From Sthenelais limicola (taxonomy: Eukaryota > Annelida > Polychaeta > Phyllodocida > Sigalionidae), in the NCBI GenBank assembly GCA_942159475.1, contig OW804097.1, positions 10,665,172-10,729,171 on the forward strand: DNA of 64,000 bases, read 5' to 3'. Both the position numbers and the translations under genes were made by a program. Position 1 is the first letter of the stretch, and every line of letters begins with the position of its first letter. The notes under the pieces were generated by a model, which was not told where the DNA came from, made no database searches, and worked only from the letters and a program-made list of their open reading frames with translations. This document shows, piece after piece, positions 46,801 to 51,679 of this stretch.

Positions 46801-49800
46801 AGCTAAAGAGAGAACTTTCAAGGGAGAATTAATCTGATTGAGACATCACAACGGTGCATCCCTCTAAGGTAGGGGTTTCTCTAGGATGGATAGACAAGGT
46901 ATCGACCTATTATTGCTATGTGACTCTCGAGGCGCTGGCCTCGACACACTACTAAGAAACATCGCTCCTCATATAAACAGTCAAGTATACGTTGCTAGGG
47001 GGGCAGATACTCTCGCTCTCGCTAAAAGGTCTAAGAAAATTGTCATGTTAACCCGGCCAAATGTTGTGATGATGCTGGCAGGTATCTGCAATATTACGTA
47101 CAAGGATGTTAGTACAAAGGAGGTTGGACTCAGGTACCTAGAGGATATAAAGTTGGAAGACAAGGTGAGAAGTGATATGGCTAGTGCTCGGGAACTCATT
47201 ACCCAATACTTCCCTCATCACCACCCTCCTCCAACCATAATCTTCGGCACCGCCATAGGGCTCGACCTTGTGGCCTACAACGACCGCCTAGCTCTAACTT
47301 CCCAGGCGCTACGAGATGTCCTTACAGCAAGCAAAACCGCAGCCATAGCCGAGGATCAACTGGTACTCGACAGACAGATGCAGGTATTCAACAACCTAAT
47401 CAAGAGCGAAAACGTAGAGAAGCAAGTCCCCACCCCATACATAAGCCAAATTGTCCACATGAACCGTTCTGGAAGACGTCATCGGACAACCAAACGGCCA
47501 ACTTATACAGCAGCATACAGTCTCCTCGACCAAGATGGTTGTCACTACTCACCCCTACTCAAGGAGAAAGTAGCCCACAAAATTATAGTAGCATACGGAA
47601 AAATTTGACTGACAATAAGTGATTTGAATTTGGAAATTAGATTTGGATATATATAATTATATGCGGATTTAAGATTTGAACTTGAATTATTAATCTTCTC
47701 GTTACCTTCTCACCATGGCTAGATCAAAGCCAGATTTACTGTTGTAGGGGTGTTAATTAGATATTCAACGAGTACTTGGTCTGATTTGGGAAAGCTACTA
47801 AGTAACCGGCGCTTTCATGAGCCCGACCTCTTCAGTGGTGGCCCCAATACAGGCCGGATACTCCCCCCATTTGTTCTCCTGACGATTGGACACTCTTTAT
47901 CAAATAGTTAAGTATGAAACCTTTACCTATTTGAACCAACTGAACACTGATCTCTTCTCATTGAAATGTATACATGTAATTTGTACCACACTGTCCTTGA
48001 AACAGGGTTTATGAAGAAGTGACTAGGTACCATGCTTACACTAAGTGATTTAATACTTCGTATCTCGCACTCACTCTTAACCAACCTTAAAAGAGTTCTA
48101 ATTATCTAAGCGAGAATGTTACCCCCATACCATACTGTCATGACCCTATCAAATCATCAAATTTATTTCTCTCACCATGTCCCACTAAGGGATCTACTTC
48201 CCCCACACCCCAATGGAAGAAAGTGTAGATACATTTAGAGCCCTAAAAGGATTAAAGGCAATATCATGGAATATCAGAAGCCTGAAACCCAAATTTGACC
48301 AAATAAACCAATTTATATACGACACTAAACCACAAATACTCTGCTTCCAAGAAACCTGGTTGAATAATAACTTTGACGATAGCTGCTTATCTATCCCCGA
48401 CTATAATATTATACGAAAAGACAGAGCTAGAAAGAGAAGAGGAGGTGGATTAATCTCTTACATCCATTCCTCCCTTAAAACGAATGACATAGATTACCTT
48501 AACCTTAACCGATCGACTAAGGATATAGAAATCCAAGTGTTTGAAATTACTAAACAATACATGAAGAAAAAGATTGTAATAAACCTTTATAGGCCTCCAC
48601 AAGGCAGTCTCCAAATTGCCCTTGATGAACTTGAGGAAACCCTCTACAACATCAACACGAAAAATGACATCCTTCTCATGGGTGACTTTAACTACGACTC
48701 CAATTATATTGAACAAAGTAATTCTGCGGGAGCGGAAAAATTTAAAAACATTATCTTGAAACATAATCTCCAGCAACAGGTCAAAGTCCAAACCAGAACA
48801 AGTAAAACATCATCATCCATTATCGACCACATATACACGAATAGTTACCGTTTACAAACACTCCAGAATTCCTCCCTAAAAATTGCCCTTGGGCTCCCAA
48901 AACTGACAAACACTAAACAAATTCATAAATCCCTTAATGTCCCATCTCTAAACTCCAGAAGAAATAGTCATCTGCTTGAAAGAGCCTACCTTTGTTCCCT
49001 TAAAACTGATAAAGTTGACACTCGTAACGTCAACCTAAGGACCCTTAGAAAGGGCAAAAAGCTCAAAGTACCTCACCCCAAAAATGAAATGTTCAAAAAA
49101 AGTTTTATGTACAATATACCTATATACTGGAACCAATTACCGGATGATGTTCAACTTATTAAAACCAGGGTCGCATTCAGATCCTACCTTAAGCATAGAT
49201 ATTTCACCGAAAACGACCCATATCTGGGAAGTAACGACACCGACTAATATGTAAATTCCTATATGTAATAGTGATGATGTAGATTGATAGGATGAAAACT
49301 AAGGCGTGTAATGCCTCATTAATAAGATCGATACAACGATAAATTTCATTTATTAAATGTTTGATTTGATGAGAATAAAGAAGGAAGAAAGTCCCCAAAA
49401 ATGGACTACTATACAAAGAAGTGTATAGACTGACACTATGTCAAAACGTAACAACTCGCGCCAAAACTGTTTAACATGTACTTATTCCTCTGTTAAGTTC
49501 TAATTCACCTAAACTGTTAATGTAATGATTGCCAGGTAAATCTGAAATGTAAACACGGCACTTAACTGACTATACCATTACTGTAGTTCTTGAGAAACTG
49601 TAACTTTATCACCTTGCACTTTACTGTAACCATATGTATTTTCTTATACTCATGTGATTAATAATCAGCGAGACGAGGTAACAATATGTATTCTCTTATA
49701 CTCTTAAAATTAATAGTCAGCGAGAAGAGATAAATCTAAATCTGCATACTATTGGCACATAACGCGGACTCAATGACACTCAAAGGACAATGCCACTTCT

Positions 49801-51636
49801 CTTTCTCAATTTGACAGCTAGCCGTAACCATATATTGTATATTTAACGATTGACGTGTAATCTCCATTATAATGTTATGTGATGTCCTTATACTTATTGT
49901 TTTCTGGTGGGATTCCGGGAAGAACTCAGGGTCCTGGACGCTGAGAGGGCCGATCCCATTTCAGTCGCCATTTACAATTTATTGTACATGTGAATTGAAT
50001 AAAAGTTTTTATATATATATATATGCTGTGCATAGATGGGGGTAAGCTGTATTTACTGAGCGAAAATAAGGAGATCGGAGATTGTCGCTTCCGGTAAGAT
50101 TGTTTAAACTGCGCATTCATACATTGTCTGGCATCACAAGTTCTTAGTGATTTCTGCTGATGTGTGCATAAAAATGGATTTGAACATAAACATTTGATGA
50201 CATGATGGAAGTAGTAAATTTGCCTAAAAGAAGCAAAGTCAGCAGATAAGATATGAAAACTGCAAAACACAAAGTTAGACAGGTTGCTGGTTGTGTCAGT
50301 TGCTTAAAACGTAGCATGGACTCTTGATCAATGCTCTAATGTCAATATCCATATGTTATAATGGTTTCAATAAGACAAGTTCCCACCTTTCCCACCATGC
50401 ATTTGGTTTTCATAGATCATTTACACAAGCTGTAATATTAGTGAAAACATTCTTGCAAGTTTCGATAAAGACATTGCAAATTATTTGTATGTCATATTTC
50501 ATCAGAATCCATCCCAGGATGCATTGTAACTGACACGCGTAGTGGCACATGCAACTCCTCTATGCACCGCCATGTTTTGGACAGCTTATGGTCGGTTCAC
50601 TGAGTGCTAAATGAATTCCATAAAAACTATGAATGATGAATGTTTTAGAAAAATGGTCATATGCGGCAAAATATGGATTTCGAGGTATCACCATATTTGA
50701 AAAGAGGAGATCAAGGTGATTTCAATGATAGTAAACACTGGGACACCTAATATGTATTTCTATATTTAAAGTTTGATATTTTTATTTTTGAAAAAAAAGA
50801 AGTTTGCAATGATTCTGGATGGGTAATTACGAGTAAAGTAACTAAATATACTCCATACAAAGGCCTTCAAAACGCAAAGATATATTCGATAGATAGAATG
50901 CCCTGGAATTTGTTGCATAGATTGATATGACTATTGGTCCTAAACCCTCTCAAAATCAAAATATTACAATAAAGATGTGTGACCCGCCGAGGGGAAAGGA
51001 GGCTCCGCACCGCAGTTATAGTTCCTGGTATTCCCGCTAGGAGTCACATCATGTTCATGACGTCACTGTCACAAATGTTTATATTAGTAATTCTGAGAGG
51101 CAGGTAACTTTGAAAGTCTGTAACTTCACTAATTTTTAGAGTATCAACAAAATTCTTTCACTTTTATAATGCTCATTTCCCCTTCTGTACATCCCGGTCA
51201 CTAAAAAAAAAATTTAATATTTATTTTTTGTACATGTGAAGTGTCACAGGATATGAGTCACTCCCCCAACCTATTTGAGATCATCTACTGAAAACTGACA
51301 TAACTTTACACAAAATTTTCAACTATTTTTTTCGGTTATTAACTCAGGAGGACATGCAGATTCAGAATCTATGATAAACCCAAATTCGAAAATTTGGCCC
51401 TGGAGTCCCCTTTCTGCTTGGCTGGTCACACGTCTTGTAAAAAAAACCCTATGAATACGTGACAATAATATAACTCACCTGATGTAGTTGATTAGAAAAT
51501 GAGAGGAAGAGGCAGCCTAGTGAGGTAATGAGGCCACCAACTGTGGCAATGAGACGCGGCGACCGCCGGCGACACAAGGCGATGATGAGCGGCGAGGTGA
51601 GGGAAGAGGCAGCCATACTAGCACAGCCCAGCCACA
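27995..51636 (-). CDS. SLC16/monocarboxylate-transporter-like MFS protein, 5'-partial gene
   Basis: Five coding exons on the minus strand (51,636-51,479; 42,347-42,172; 36,721-36,445; 31,691-31,313; 28,872-27,995) join with GT/AG boundaries and matching phases (0, 2, 0, 1). They give at least 621 residues covering helices 2-12 of a 12-helix major facilitator. The family signs are a first cytoplasmic loop CRRRSPRLIATVGG after helix 2, AAYFHKRRECSEMLILSGSG, the long basic loop after helix 6 with RRRVILHIKSLRKTKK, and a hydrophilic C-terminal tail. SLC16 proteins move monocarboxylates or related small acids, amines or thyroid hormones across the plasma membrane; the substrate cannot be read here. 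The exon with helix 1 and its DGGWGW-type motif was not found. The introns are filled with MITEs, an 82-bp array twice, and a LINE. Confidence 0.85.
28943..29128 (-). mobile_element. MITE-A copy, subfamily B, truncated, near an acceptor
   Basis: It lies about 70 bp on the intron side of the terminal exon's acceptor. The GCAGCT-type end is missing. TTTACATCATTAAGTGTAAA occurs on both sides (28,897 and 29,128), a longer duplication than MITE-A normally makes. Confidence 0.75.
29195..29799. mobile_element. Short TIR element with CCGTTTATAAGCC motifs, split by MITE-B
   Basis: Ends TATTTCCCCGTTCAT and ATGAACGGGGAAATA are inverted repeats. The interior repeats TATAAGCC/TATAAGCCCG. Without the nested MITE-B it is about 200 bp. 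Confidence 0.7.
29359..29764 (-). mobile_element. MITE-B copy nested in the TATAAGCC element
   Basis: Full-length inverted copy flanked by ATAT on both sides. Confidence 0.85.
30057..30451 (+). mobile_element. MITE-B copy, full length
   Basis: Ends GTGATGTGTTTCAGGAAAAT and TTTTCCTGAAACACATCAC match each other without a mismatch over at least 19 bp. ATAT flanks it. Confidence 0.9.
30533..31290 (-). mobile_element. MITE-C copy split by a MITE-B, next to a splice donor
   Basis: The inverted MITE-C starts AGGGCATTTGCATATGCC and ends GGCGGCTATGCAAATACCCT. Its end is about 23 bp into the intron from the donor of the 31,691-31,313 exon. Confidence 0.85.
30670..31076 (-). mobile_element. MITE-B copy nested in MITE-C
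   Basis: Flanked by AAAT on both sides. Uninterrupted MITE-C copies read TATAAATGATCTATGA across the site, so the duplication can be seen directly. Confidence 0.9.
31313..31691 (-). CDS. Transporter exon: helices 8-11
   Basis: The acceptor TACTTGCAG precedes 31,691 and the donor GTAAGTATG follows 31,313. The 379-bp exon starts in phase 0 with GLNARVAVAQGE and ends one base into a codon. It encodes at least three hydrophobic helices, including LLMVFFGLALALGTVLIGLI and ALYVWTYGLLYGGYMYSLKV, then LAQSIPTLIGAPIS, a typical SLC16 helix 11 start. Confidence 0.88.
31727..31840 (-). mobile_element. MITE-A left-half fragment near an acceptor
   Basis: It begins 36 bp on the intron side of the 31,691 acceptor. 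It stops in GATACTTTAAA. Its flank TTAGCTTTAGGCATAT is repeated beside the copy at 32,285. Confidence 0.75.
31849..32028 (+). repeat. Dispersed repeat, copy 2 of 2
   Basis: It matches 9,887-10,066 through AAGTTTCACAAAATGTATCA, GTGAGGGCACAGAAAGAATA and GAGCTAAATAACAATGGACG, with a small internal duplication of GTATCAGTGAAAG. Confidence 0.7.
32033..32267 (-). mobile_element. MITE-A copy, subfamily A
   Basis: Full length with GGGTCATATTTTCAG and TCTGATCC ends, one substitution in each terminal repeat. Confidence 0.88.
32285..32519 (-). mobile_element. MITE-A copy, diverged subfamily A
   Basis: Flanked by ATAT. Its ends GGGTCATATCGTCAG and TTCTAACGATTTGACCC are complementary to each other but differ from the consensus in the same place. 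Confidence 0.85.
32520..32966. other. Intronic stretch with no supported exon
   Basis: Frames of 65-70 codons occur, but none has a hydrophobic or family pattern that would fit the transporter, and they lack matching splice sites. Confidence 0.5.
32967..33201 (+). mobile_element. MITE-A copy, subfamily B
   Basis: Full length, with both terminal repeats and the GGTTAGGTTGAACTGTATTT centre. Confidence 0.9.
33359..33594 (+). mobile_element. MITE-A copy, subfamily A
   Basis: Full length, ATAT on both sides. Confidence 0.9.
33744..33963 (+). mobile_element. MITE-A copy, subfamily B, right end lost
   Basis: It begins GGGTCAGATTTACAG and breaks off after TGTGCATTTTCTG, where unrelated sequence follows. 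Confidence 0.8.
34335..34450. repeat. Three adjacent stem-loops
   Basis: In order: AGCCGGGA/TCCCGGCT, CAGGCA/TGCCTG, and a 19-bp stem with one bulge, ATCTGCTGTC-ATCTTATGA pairing with TCATAAGATGACAGCAGAT. They may be the 3' end of a retroelement, since a similar CGGGA hairpin lies near the LINE tail at 15,430. Confidence 0.7.
35906..35998 (+). mobile_element. LINE 3' tail fragment
   Basis: GGAAGACCTC, a hairpin region and CAGAATAAAAATACAA with a TA run match the tails at 10,156 and 56,480. Confidence 0.55.
36041..36382 (+). mobile_element. MITE-C copy, full length, near a donor
   Basis: TA-flanked ends GGGGAGTTGCATAGCC and ATGCAACCCCCC. It ends about 60 bp from the donor of the 36,721-36,445 exon, inside the intron. 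Confidence 0.88.
36445..36721 (-). CDS. Transporter exon: helix 6, central loop, helix 7
   Basis: The acceptor TTTCTTGCAG precedes 36,721 and the donor GTGAGTGTAG follows 36,445. One base completes the Ala codon split from the previous exon. The 277-bp exon encodes helix 6 (FQALTGLLMLLVIAATLY), a basic cytoplasmic loop with RRRVILHIKSLRKTKKQQRE, then FDWSPLRMRSLQILMTSCAF and helix 7. A central loop at this place is standard for MFS transporters; here it is short. Confidence 0.88.
36755..37322 (+). repeat. 82-bp tandem array, about 7 units, next to a splice acceptor
   Basis: Units contain GATTGGTTGCTTTACGCCC, TTATCAACACATT, TATATCAAGGGCGGGAGAGC and TGAGAGGGAGTGAGTGAG. Each unit has an internal inverted pair, CGCCCTTAT..ATATCAAGGGCG. 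The array begins about 34 bp from the exon at 36,721, on its intron side. Confidence 0.92.
37323..37495 (+). repeat. GA-rich tail repeat after the 82-bp array
   Basis: Two copies of a block with GGCAGTTTATGGTCTTACCC or its variant, AGGAAATAGAGA and GAGAAAAAGAGACAGAAAGG. The same block follows the second 82-bp array at 52,815. Confidence 0.85.
37606..38007 (+). mobile_element. MITE-B copy, full length
   Basis: AAAT flanks it on both sides. The right end is worn to CCTAAAACGGATCAC. Confidence 0.88.
38252..38486 (+). mobile_element. MITE-A copy, subfamily B
   Basis: Full length, worn at the right end (CTCTCACCC). Confidence 0.88.
38487..38858. other. Intronic spacer with no supported exon
   Basis: No motif or recurring repeat seen. 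Confidence 0.45.
38859..39268 (+). mobile_element. MITE-B copy, full length
   Basis: Body follows the consensus; the left end is shortened to GTGTTTTTCAGG and the right end reads CCAAAAACACATCAC. Confidence 0.85.
39320..39550 (+). mobile_element. MITE-C copy with internal deletion
   Basis: Left end GGGGATTTGCATAGCCGC is clear. The central 120 bp or so are missing and the right end is worn to CACATACAAATCC. Confidence 0.75.
39902..40382 (+). mobile_element. MITE-A copy containing a nested MITE-A
   Basis: The outer, diverged copy runs 39,902-40,027 and resumes at about 40,271. Its sequence is continuous if the inner copy and one ATAT are removed. Confidence 0.85.
40032..40266 (-). mobile_element. 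MITE-A copy, subfamily A, nested in MITE-A
   Basis: Intact and flanked by ATAT. Its terminal repeats are closer to consensus than those of its host copy, as expected for a younger insertion. Confidence 0.9.
40568..41012. mobile_element. TIR element with arms of about 80 bp
   Basis: The arm at 40,568-40,648 (AATCTGGGAACAAATTCCTT, CCAAAGTGTTGGTAAAGGTG) is inverted at 40,931-41,012. About 280 bp lie between, including a second partial AAATCTGGGAACAAATTT. No coding frame is present. Confidence 0.8.
41109..41556. mobile_element. MITE-D copy 3
   Basis: Ends AGGTGCGATTCCACTGGA and TCCAGTGGAATCACACCT are inverted repeats of 18 bp with one mismatch. Flanks are TAA and CAA. Confidence 0.85.
41683..41745 (+). 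repeat. Dispersed repeat, copy 2 of 2
   Basis: It matches 22,391-22,500 over CAGGTTAACTAACGAGTTGG and GTGAATATTGCAC, with a gap in the right half. Confidence 0.65.
41759..42086 (-). mobile_element. MITE-B copy, degraded
   Basis: Inverted body with TAAAGTAGCTAAATATACTCC and GTGACTTTTGACTCATTTT. It lies about 85 bp from the donor of the 42,347-42,172 exon. Confidence 0.7.
42172..42347 (-). CDS. Transporter exon: helices 4-5
   Basis: The acceptor GCTTGCAG precedes 42,347 and the donor GTAAGTAAT follows 42,172. The 176-bp exon starts in phase 0 with MLISYVLVVGLGSGITLSAA and has AAYFHKRRECSEMLILSGSG, which matches the SLC16 pattern YFxKRRxxAxGxxxxGSxxG. It ends two bases into an Ala codon. Confidence 0.9.
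42397..42631 (-). mobile_element. MITE-A copy, subfamily A, near an acceptor
   Basis: It starts 50 bp on the intron side of the 42,347 acceptor. The right end reads CTGACA instead of CTGACC. Confidence 0.88.
42660..42887 (+). mobile_element. MITE-A copy, subfamily B
   Basis: It starts GGGTCAGATTTTCAG and ends with the variant GGTGACTTCACCC, so the two terminal repeats differ in their outer bases. Confidence 0.88.
43175..43566. mobile_element. 392-bp TIR element with 7-bp target duplication
   Basis: Ends CAGGGAGGTATATACAGAGG and CCTCTGTAAATACCTCCCTG start 30-bp inverted repeats. GGTGAAT lies directly outside both ends (43,168-43,174 and 43,567-43,573). The family does not recur in the window. 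Confidence 0.85.
43574..44160. other. Intronic stretch with no supported exon
   Basis: AT-rich, no recurring repeat recognised. Confidence 0.5.
44161..44556 (+). mobile_element. MITE-B copy, full length
   Basis: Flanked by AAAT. Ends are worn to GGGATGGGTTTCAGG and CTTAAAACTGATCAC. Confidence 0.85.
44778..45617 (+). CDS. LINE ORF1, N-terminal part with coiled coil
   Basis: The 279-residue frame is acidic and polar at first (IFDDEDCEDLPT), then has heptad-like LERKVDKLQITTDAVARKI and RLNTLENFL from about residue 185, fitting the coiled coil that trimerises ORF1 proteins. It ends at a TAA at 45,615-45,617, while the natural continuation lies in another frame, so a frameshift occurred between about 45,574 and 45,615, perhaps at the C-run near 45,588. 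A second ATG (MGDQHDVF) at 44,889 could be the true start. Confidence 0.65.
   Translation: MTSERIGQFSARCLQYLHWILNFVTNTLSVATPATENMGDQHDVFNGSIIFDDEDCEDLPTVTQKVGAEKLNNVQNVNGKPAENDLHIKASPQDCSGISESGIETVEKTQSSLDVPYLLSPVHANSNPEAPSDQIEHAQNNNQEADILETTLIQETPNEELINETVFRVLGILVEEDRPKIKKFKALERKVDKLQITTDAVARKIQTTFEWLNLYRKKIDNRLNTLENFLFRPDNGEKLEEVIDRVTKHSEMSLTENQPISVPTNIENVDPPRASYDPV
45574..45909 (+). CDS. LINE ORF1, middle part
   Basis: After the shift the coiled coil goes on (ITKAERELETSIDTIRSNLD, KLEEIELTFSDLDQRISQI), then a Pro-, Gly- and Glu-rich linker and HLIIEGVAESK. That last phrase looks like the first strand of the RRM-like fold of ORF1 proteins. It is cut by TGA at 45,907-45,909, and the same frame goes straight on behind it (KSENTKKKILDLLGQVV). 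Confidence 0.65.
   Translation: MKMWIPHELVMTQSKAGVNLTERITKAERELETSIDTIRSNLDTKQNKLEEIELTFSDLDQRISQITGKIGLREQGKNVTVGAPEPEPSGQGQGKADGSTHLIIEGVAESK
45943..46752 (+). CDS. LINE ORF1, RRM-like plus NADAR domain
   Basis: Residues 1-95 complete an RRM-like nucleic-acid-binding fold. From about residue 131 to the end is a NADAR domain: HFSNFYG (138-144), Glu158 in SAEHAYQ, VASPLQAKRLGSK, then IAREKFLQHPLLKKELL and FYEVTASK. The C-terminal WGIG and GENKFGNILNELKREL blocks of the family lie one frame over, so the true end is at 46,832; a shift occurred in the A- and G-runs at 46,686-46,697. NADAR proteins (E. coli YbiA is one) hydrolyse N-glycosidic bonds, including ADP-ribose on guanine and early riboflavin intermediates. 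The fusion to an RNA/DNA-binding retrotransposon protein is what is odd here. The activity of this copy is doubtful because the ORF is broken. Confidence 0.8.
   Translation: MLGQVVAISEVNIVTVYRVGLPKNNVTRAIYVDLDDPEKKKAILNQSRELRRKTQCNVWFNKYLPDKSDYNYQMIRDCHRLLKLRGIEAEVVLGHIIKGSRSYAASDLHNMPEGCRPLDVSHIPVDDGGVGFHGAHSHFSNFYGSKVKYNHVSYDSAEHAYQHSKALHLKQTKVALAISSVASPLQAKRLGSKLDLAPEVDPHLLADWKANEEKTLKKIAREKFLQHPLLKKELLREDIKCFYEVTASKNGGSAAECAEYSLQMAVASL
46886..47608 (+). CDS. LINE SGNH-hydrolase (esterase) ORF
   Basis: The 240-residue frame shows the four SGNH blocks: LLLLCDSRG with Ser14, Gly39 in VARGAD, Asn69 in LAGICN, and DGCH with Asp217 and His220 in DQDGCHYSPLLKEKVAHKI. Such domains cleave esters and are known in ORF1 of CR1-like LINEs, where a role in membrane passage or lipid binding has been suggested. 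Here it forms a separate ORF 53 bp after the NADAR end. It has no break, so it could still be translated. Confidence 0.8.
   Translation: MDRQGIDLLLLCDSRGAGLDTLLRNIAPHINSQVYVARGADTLALAKRSKKIVMLTRPNVVMMLAGICNITYKDVSTKEVGLRYLEDIKLEDKVRSDMASARELITQYFPHHHPPPTIIFGTAIGLDLVAYNDRLALTSQALRDVLTASKTAAIAEDQLVLDRQMQVFNNLIKSENVEKQVPTPYISQIVHMNRSGRRHRTTKRPTYTAAYSLLDQDGCHYSPLLKEKVAHKIIVAYGKI
47609..48212 (+). other. Spacer between SGNH ORF and ORF2
   Basis: About 600 bp with no long frame. A spacer this long between LINE ORFs is unusual; the next ORF would need its own initiation or re-initiation. Confidence 0.5.
48213..49247 (+). CDS. LINE ORF2 derivative: endonuclease joined to C-terminal tail, no RT
   Basis: Residues 1-210 are an AP-type endonuclease: ISWNIRSL, CFQETWL with the catalytic Glu, NLYRPPQ, LMGDFNYD and SSSIIDHIYTNS. 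The sequence then jumps to the region after the reverse transcriptase: LQTLQNSSLKIALGLPKL and, near the end, YNIPIYWNQLPDDVQ. Several hundred residues, including the final SDH motif of the endonuclease and all RT motifs, are gone, yet the joint at about 48,845 keeps the frame. Loss of SDH makes even the endonuclease likely inactive. Confidence 0.8.
   Translation: MEESVDTFRALKGLKAISWNIRSLKPKFDQINQFIYDTKPQILCFQETWLNNNFDDSCLSIPDYNIIRKDRARKRRGGGLISYIHSSLKTNDIDYLNLNRSTKDIEIQVFEITKQYMKKKIVINLYRPPQGSLQIALDELEETLYNINTKNDILLMGDFNYDSNYIEQSNSAGAEKFKNIILKHNLQQQVKVQTRTSKTSSSIIDHIYTNSYRLQTLQNSSLKIALGLPKLTNTKQIHKSLNVPSLNSRRNSHLLERAYLCSLKTDKVDTRNVNLRTLRKGKKLKVPHPKNEMFKKSFMYNIPIYWNQLPDDVQLIKTRVAFRSYLKHRYFTENDPYLGSNDTD
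49248..50024 (+). other. LINE 3' UTR
   Basis: It contains a partial duplication (CATATGTATTTTCTTATACT and ATATGTATTCTCTTATACTC), GGAAGAACTC before a hairpin region, and the tail TTGAATAAAAG then (TA)n. Confidence 0.65.
50326..50560 (+). mobile_element. MITE-C copy, left-truncated
   Basis: It begins inside the family at ATCAATGCTCTAATGTCAAT and ends GGCACATGCAACTCCTC. Confidence 0.75.
50638..50980 (-). mobile_element. MITE-B copy, degraded
   Basis: Inverted body with ATCACCATATTTGAAAAGAGG and TAAAGTAACTAAATATACTCC. The end near 50,978 is worn. Confidence 0.75.
50981..51478. other. Intronic stretch with no supported exon
   Basis: GTGTGACCCGCCGAGGGGAA starts a block ending near CTGGTCACACG at 51,430, so a further TIR element is possible, but the ends match only over a few bases. 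Confidence 0.35.
51479..51636 (-). CDS. Transporter exon: helices 2-3
   Basis: The acceptor TGTATTGCAG precedes 51,636 and the donor GTGAGTTATA follows 51,479. Two bases complete a codon from a missing upstream exon. The 158-bp exon encodes WLGCASMAASSLTSPLIIAL (helix 2), CRRRSPRLIATVGG (the basic MFS loop 2-3) and LITSLGCLFLSFSNQLHQ (helix 3). Intron position after helix 3 agrees with known SLC16 genes. Confidence 0.88.
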
Positions 51637-51679
51637 CTGCAATACAGGAAATATAGCATTTTCAGATCATTATATTTTG

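Larger units (their letters stand above)
44690..50024 (+). mobile_element. LINE with NADAR and SGNH domains and a deleted reverse transcriptase
   Basis: The element runs from an uncertain 5' end near 44,690 to GAATAAAAG and a (TA)n tail at 50,024. In order it holds a broken ORF1 (coiled coil, RRM-like, NADAR), an SGNH-hydrolase ORF and a shortened ORF2 with endonuclease and C-terminal tail only. SGNH esterase domains are known in ORF1 of CR1-like LINEs; the NADAR domain is the unusual part. It lies in a transporter intron on the opposite strand. Without a reverse transcriptase it could move only with help from another element. Confidence 0.85.

Noticed and set aside
44778..49247. Host genes for NADAR and SGNH proteins in the intron
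   Set aside because: Order coiled coil-RRM-NADAR, SGNH, endonuclease and a LINE-type tail fits one retroelement; there are no introns and no separate promoters to see.
50981..51435. Extra TIR element between GTGTGACC and GGTCACAC
   Set aside because: The ends match only over a few bases and no duplication or second copy supports it.
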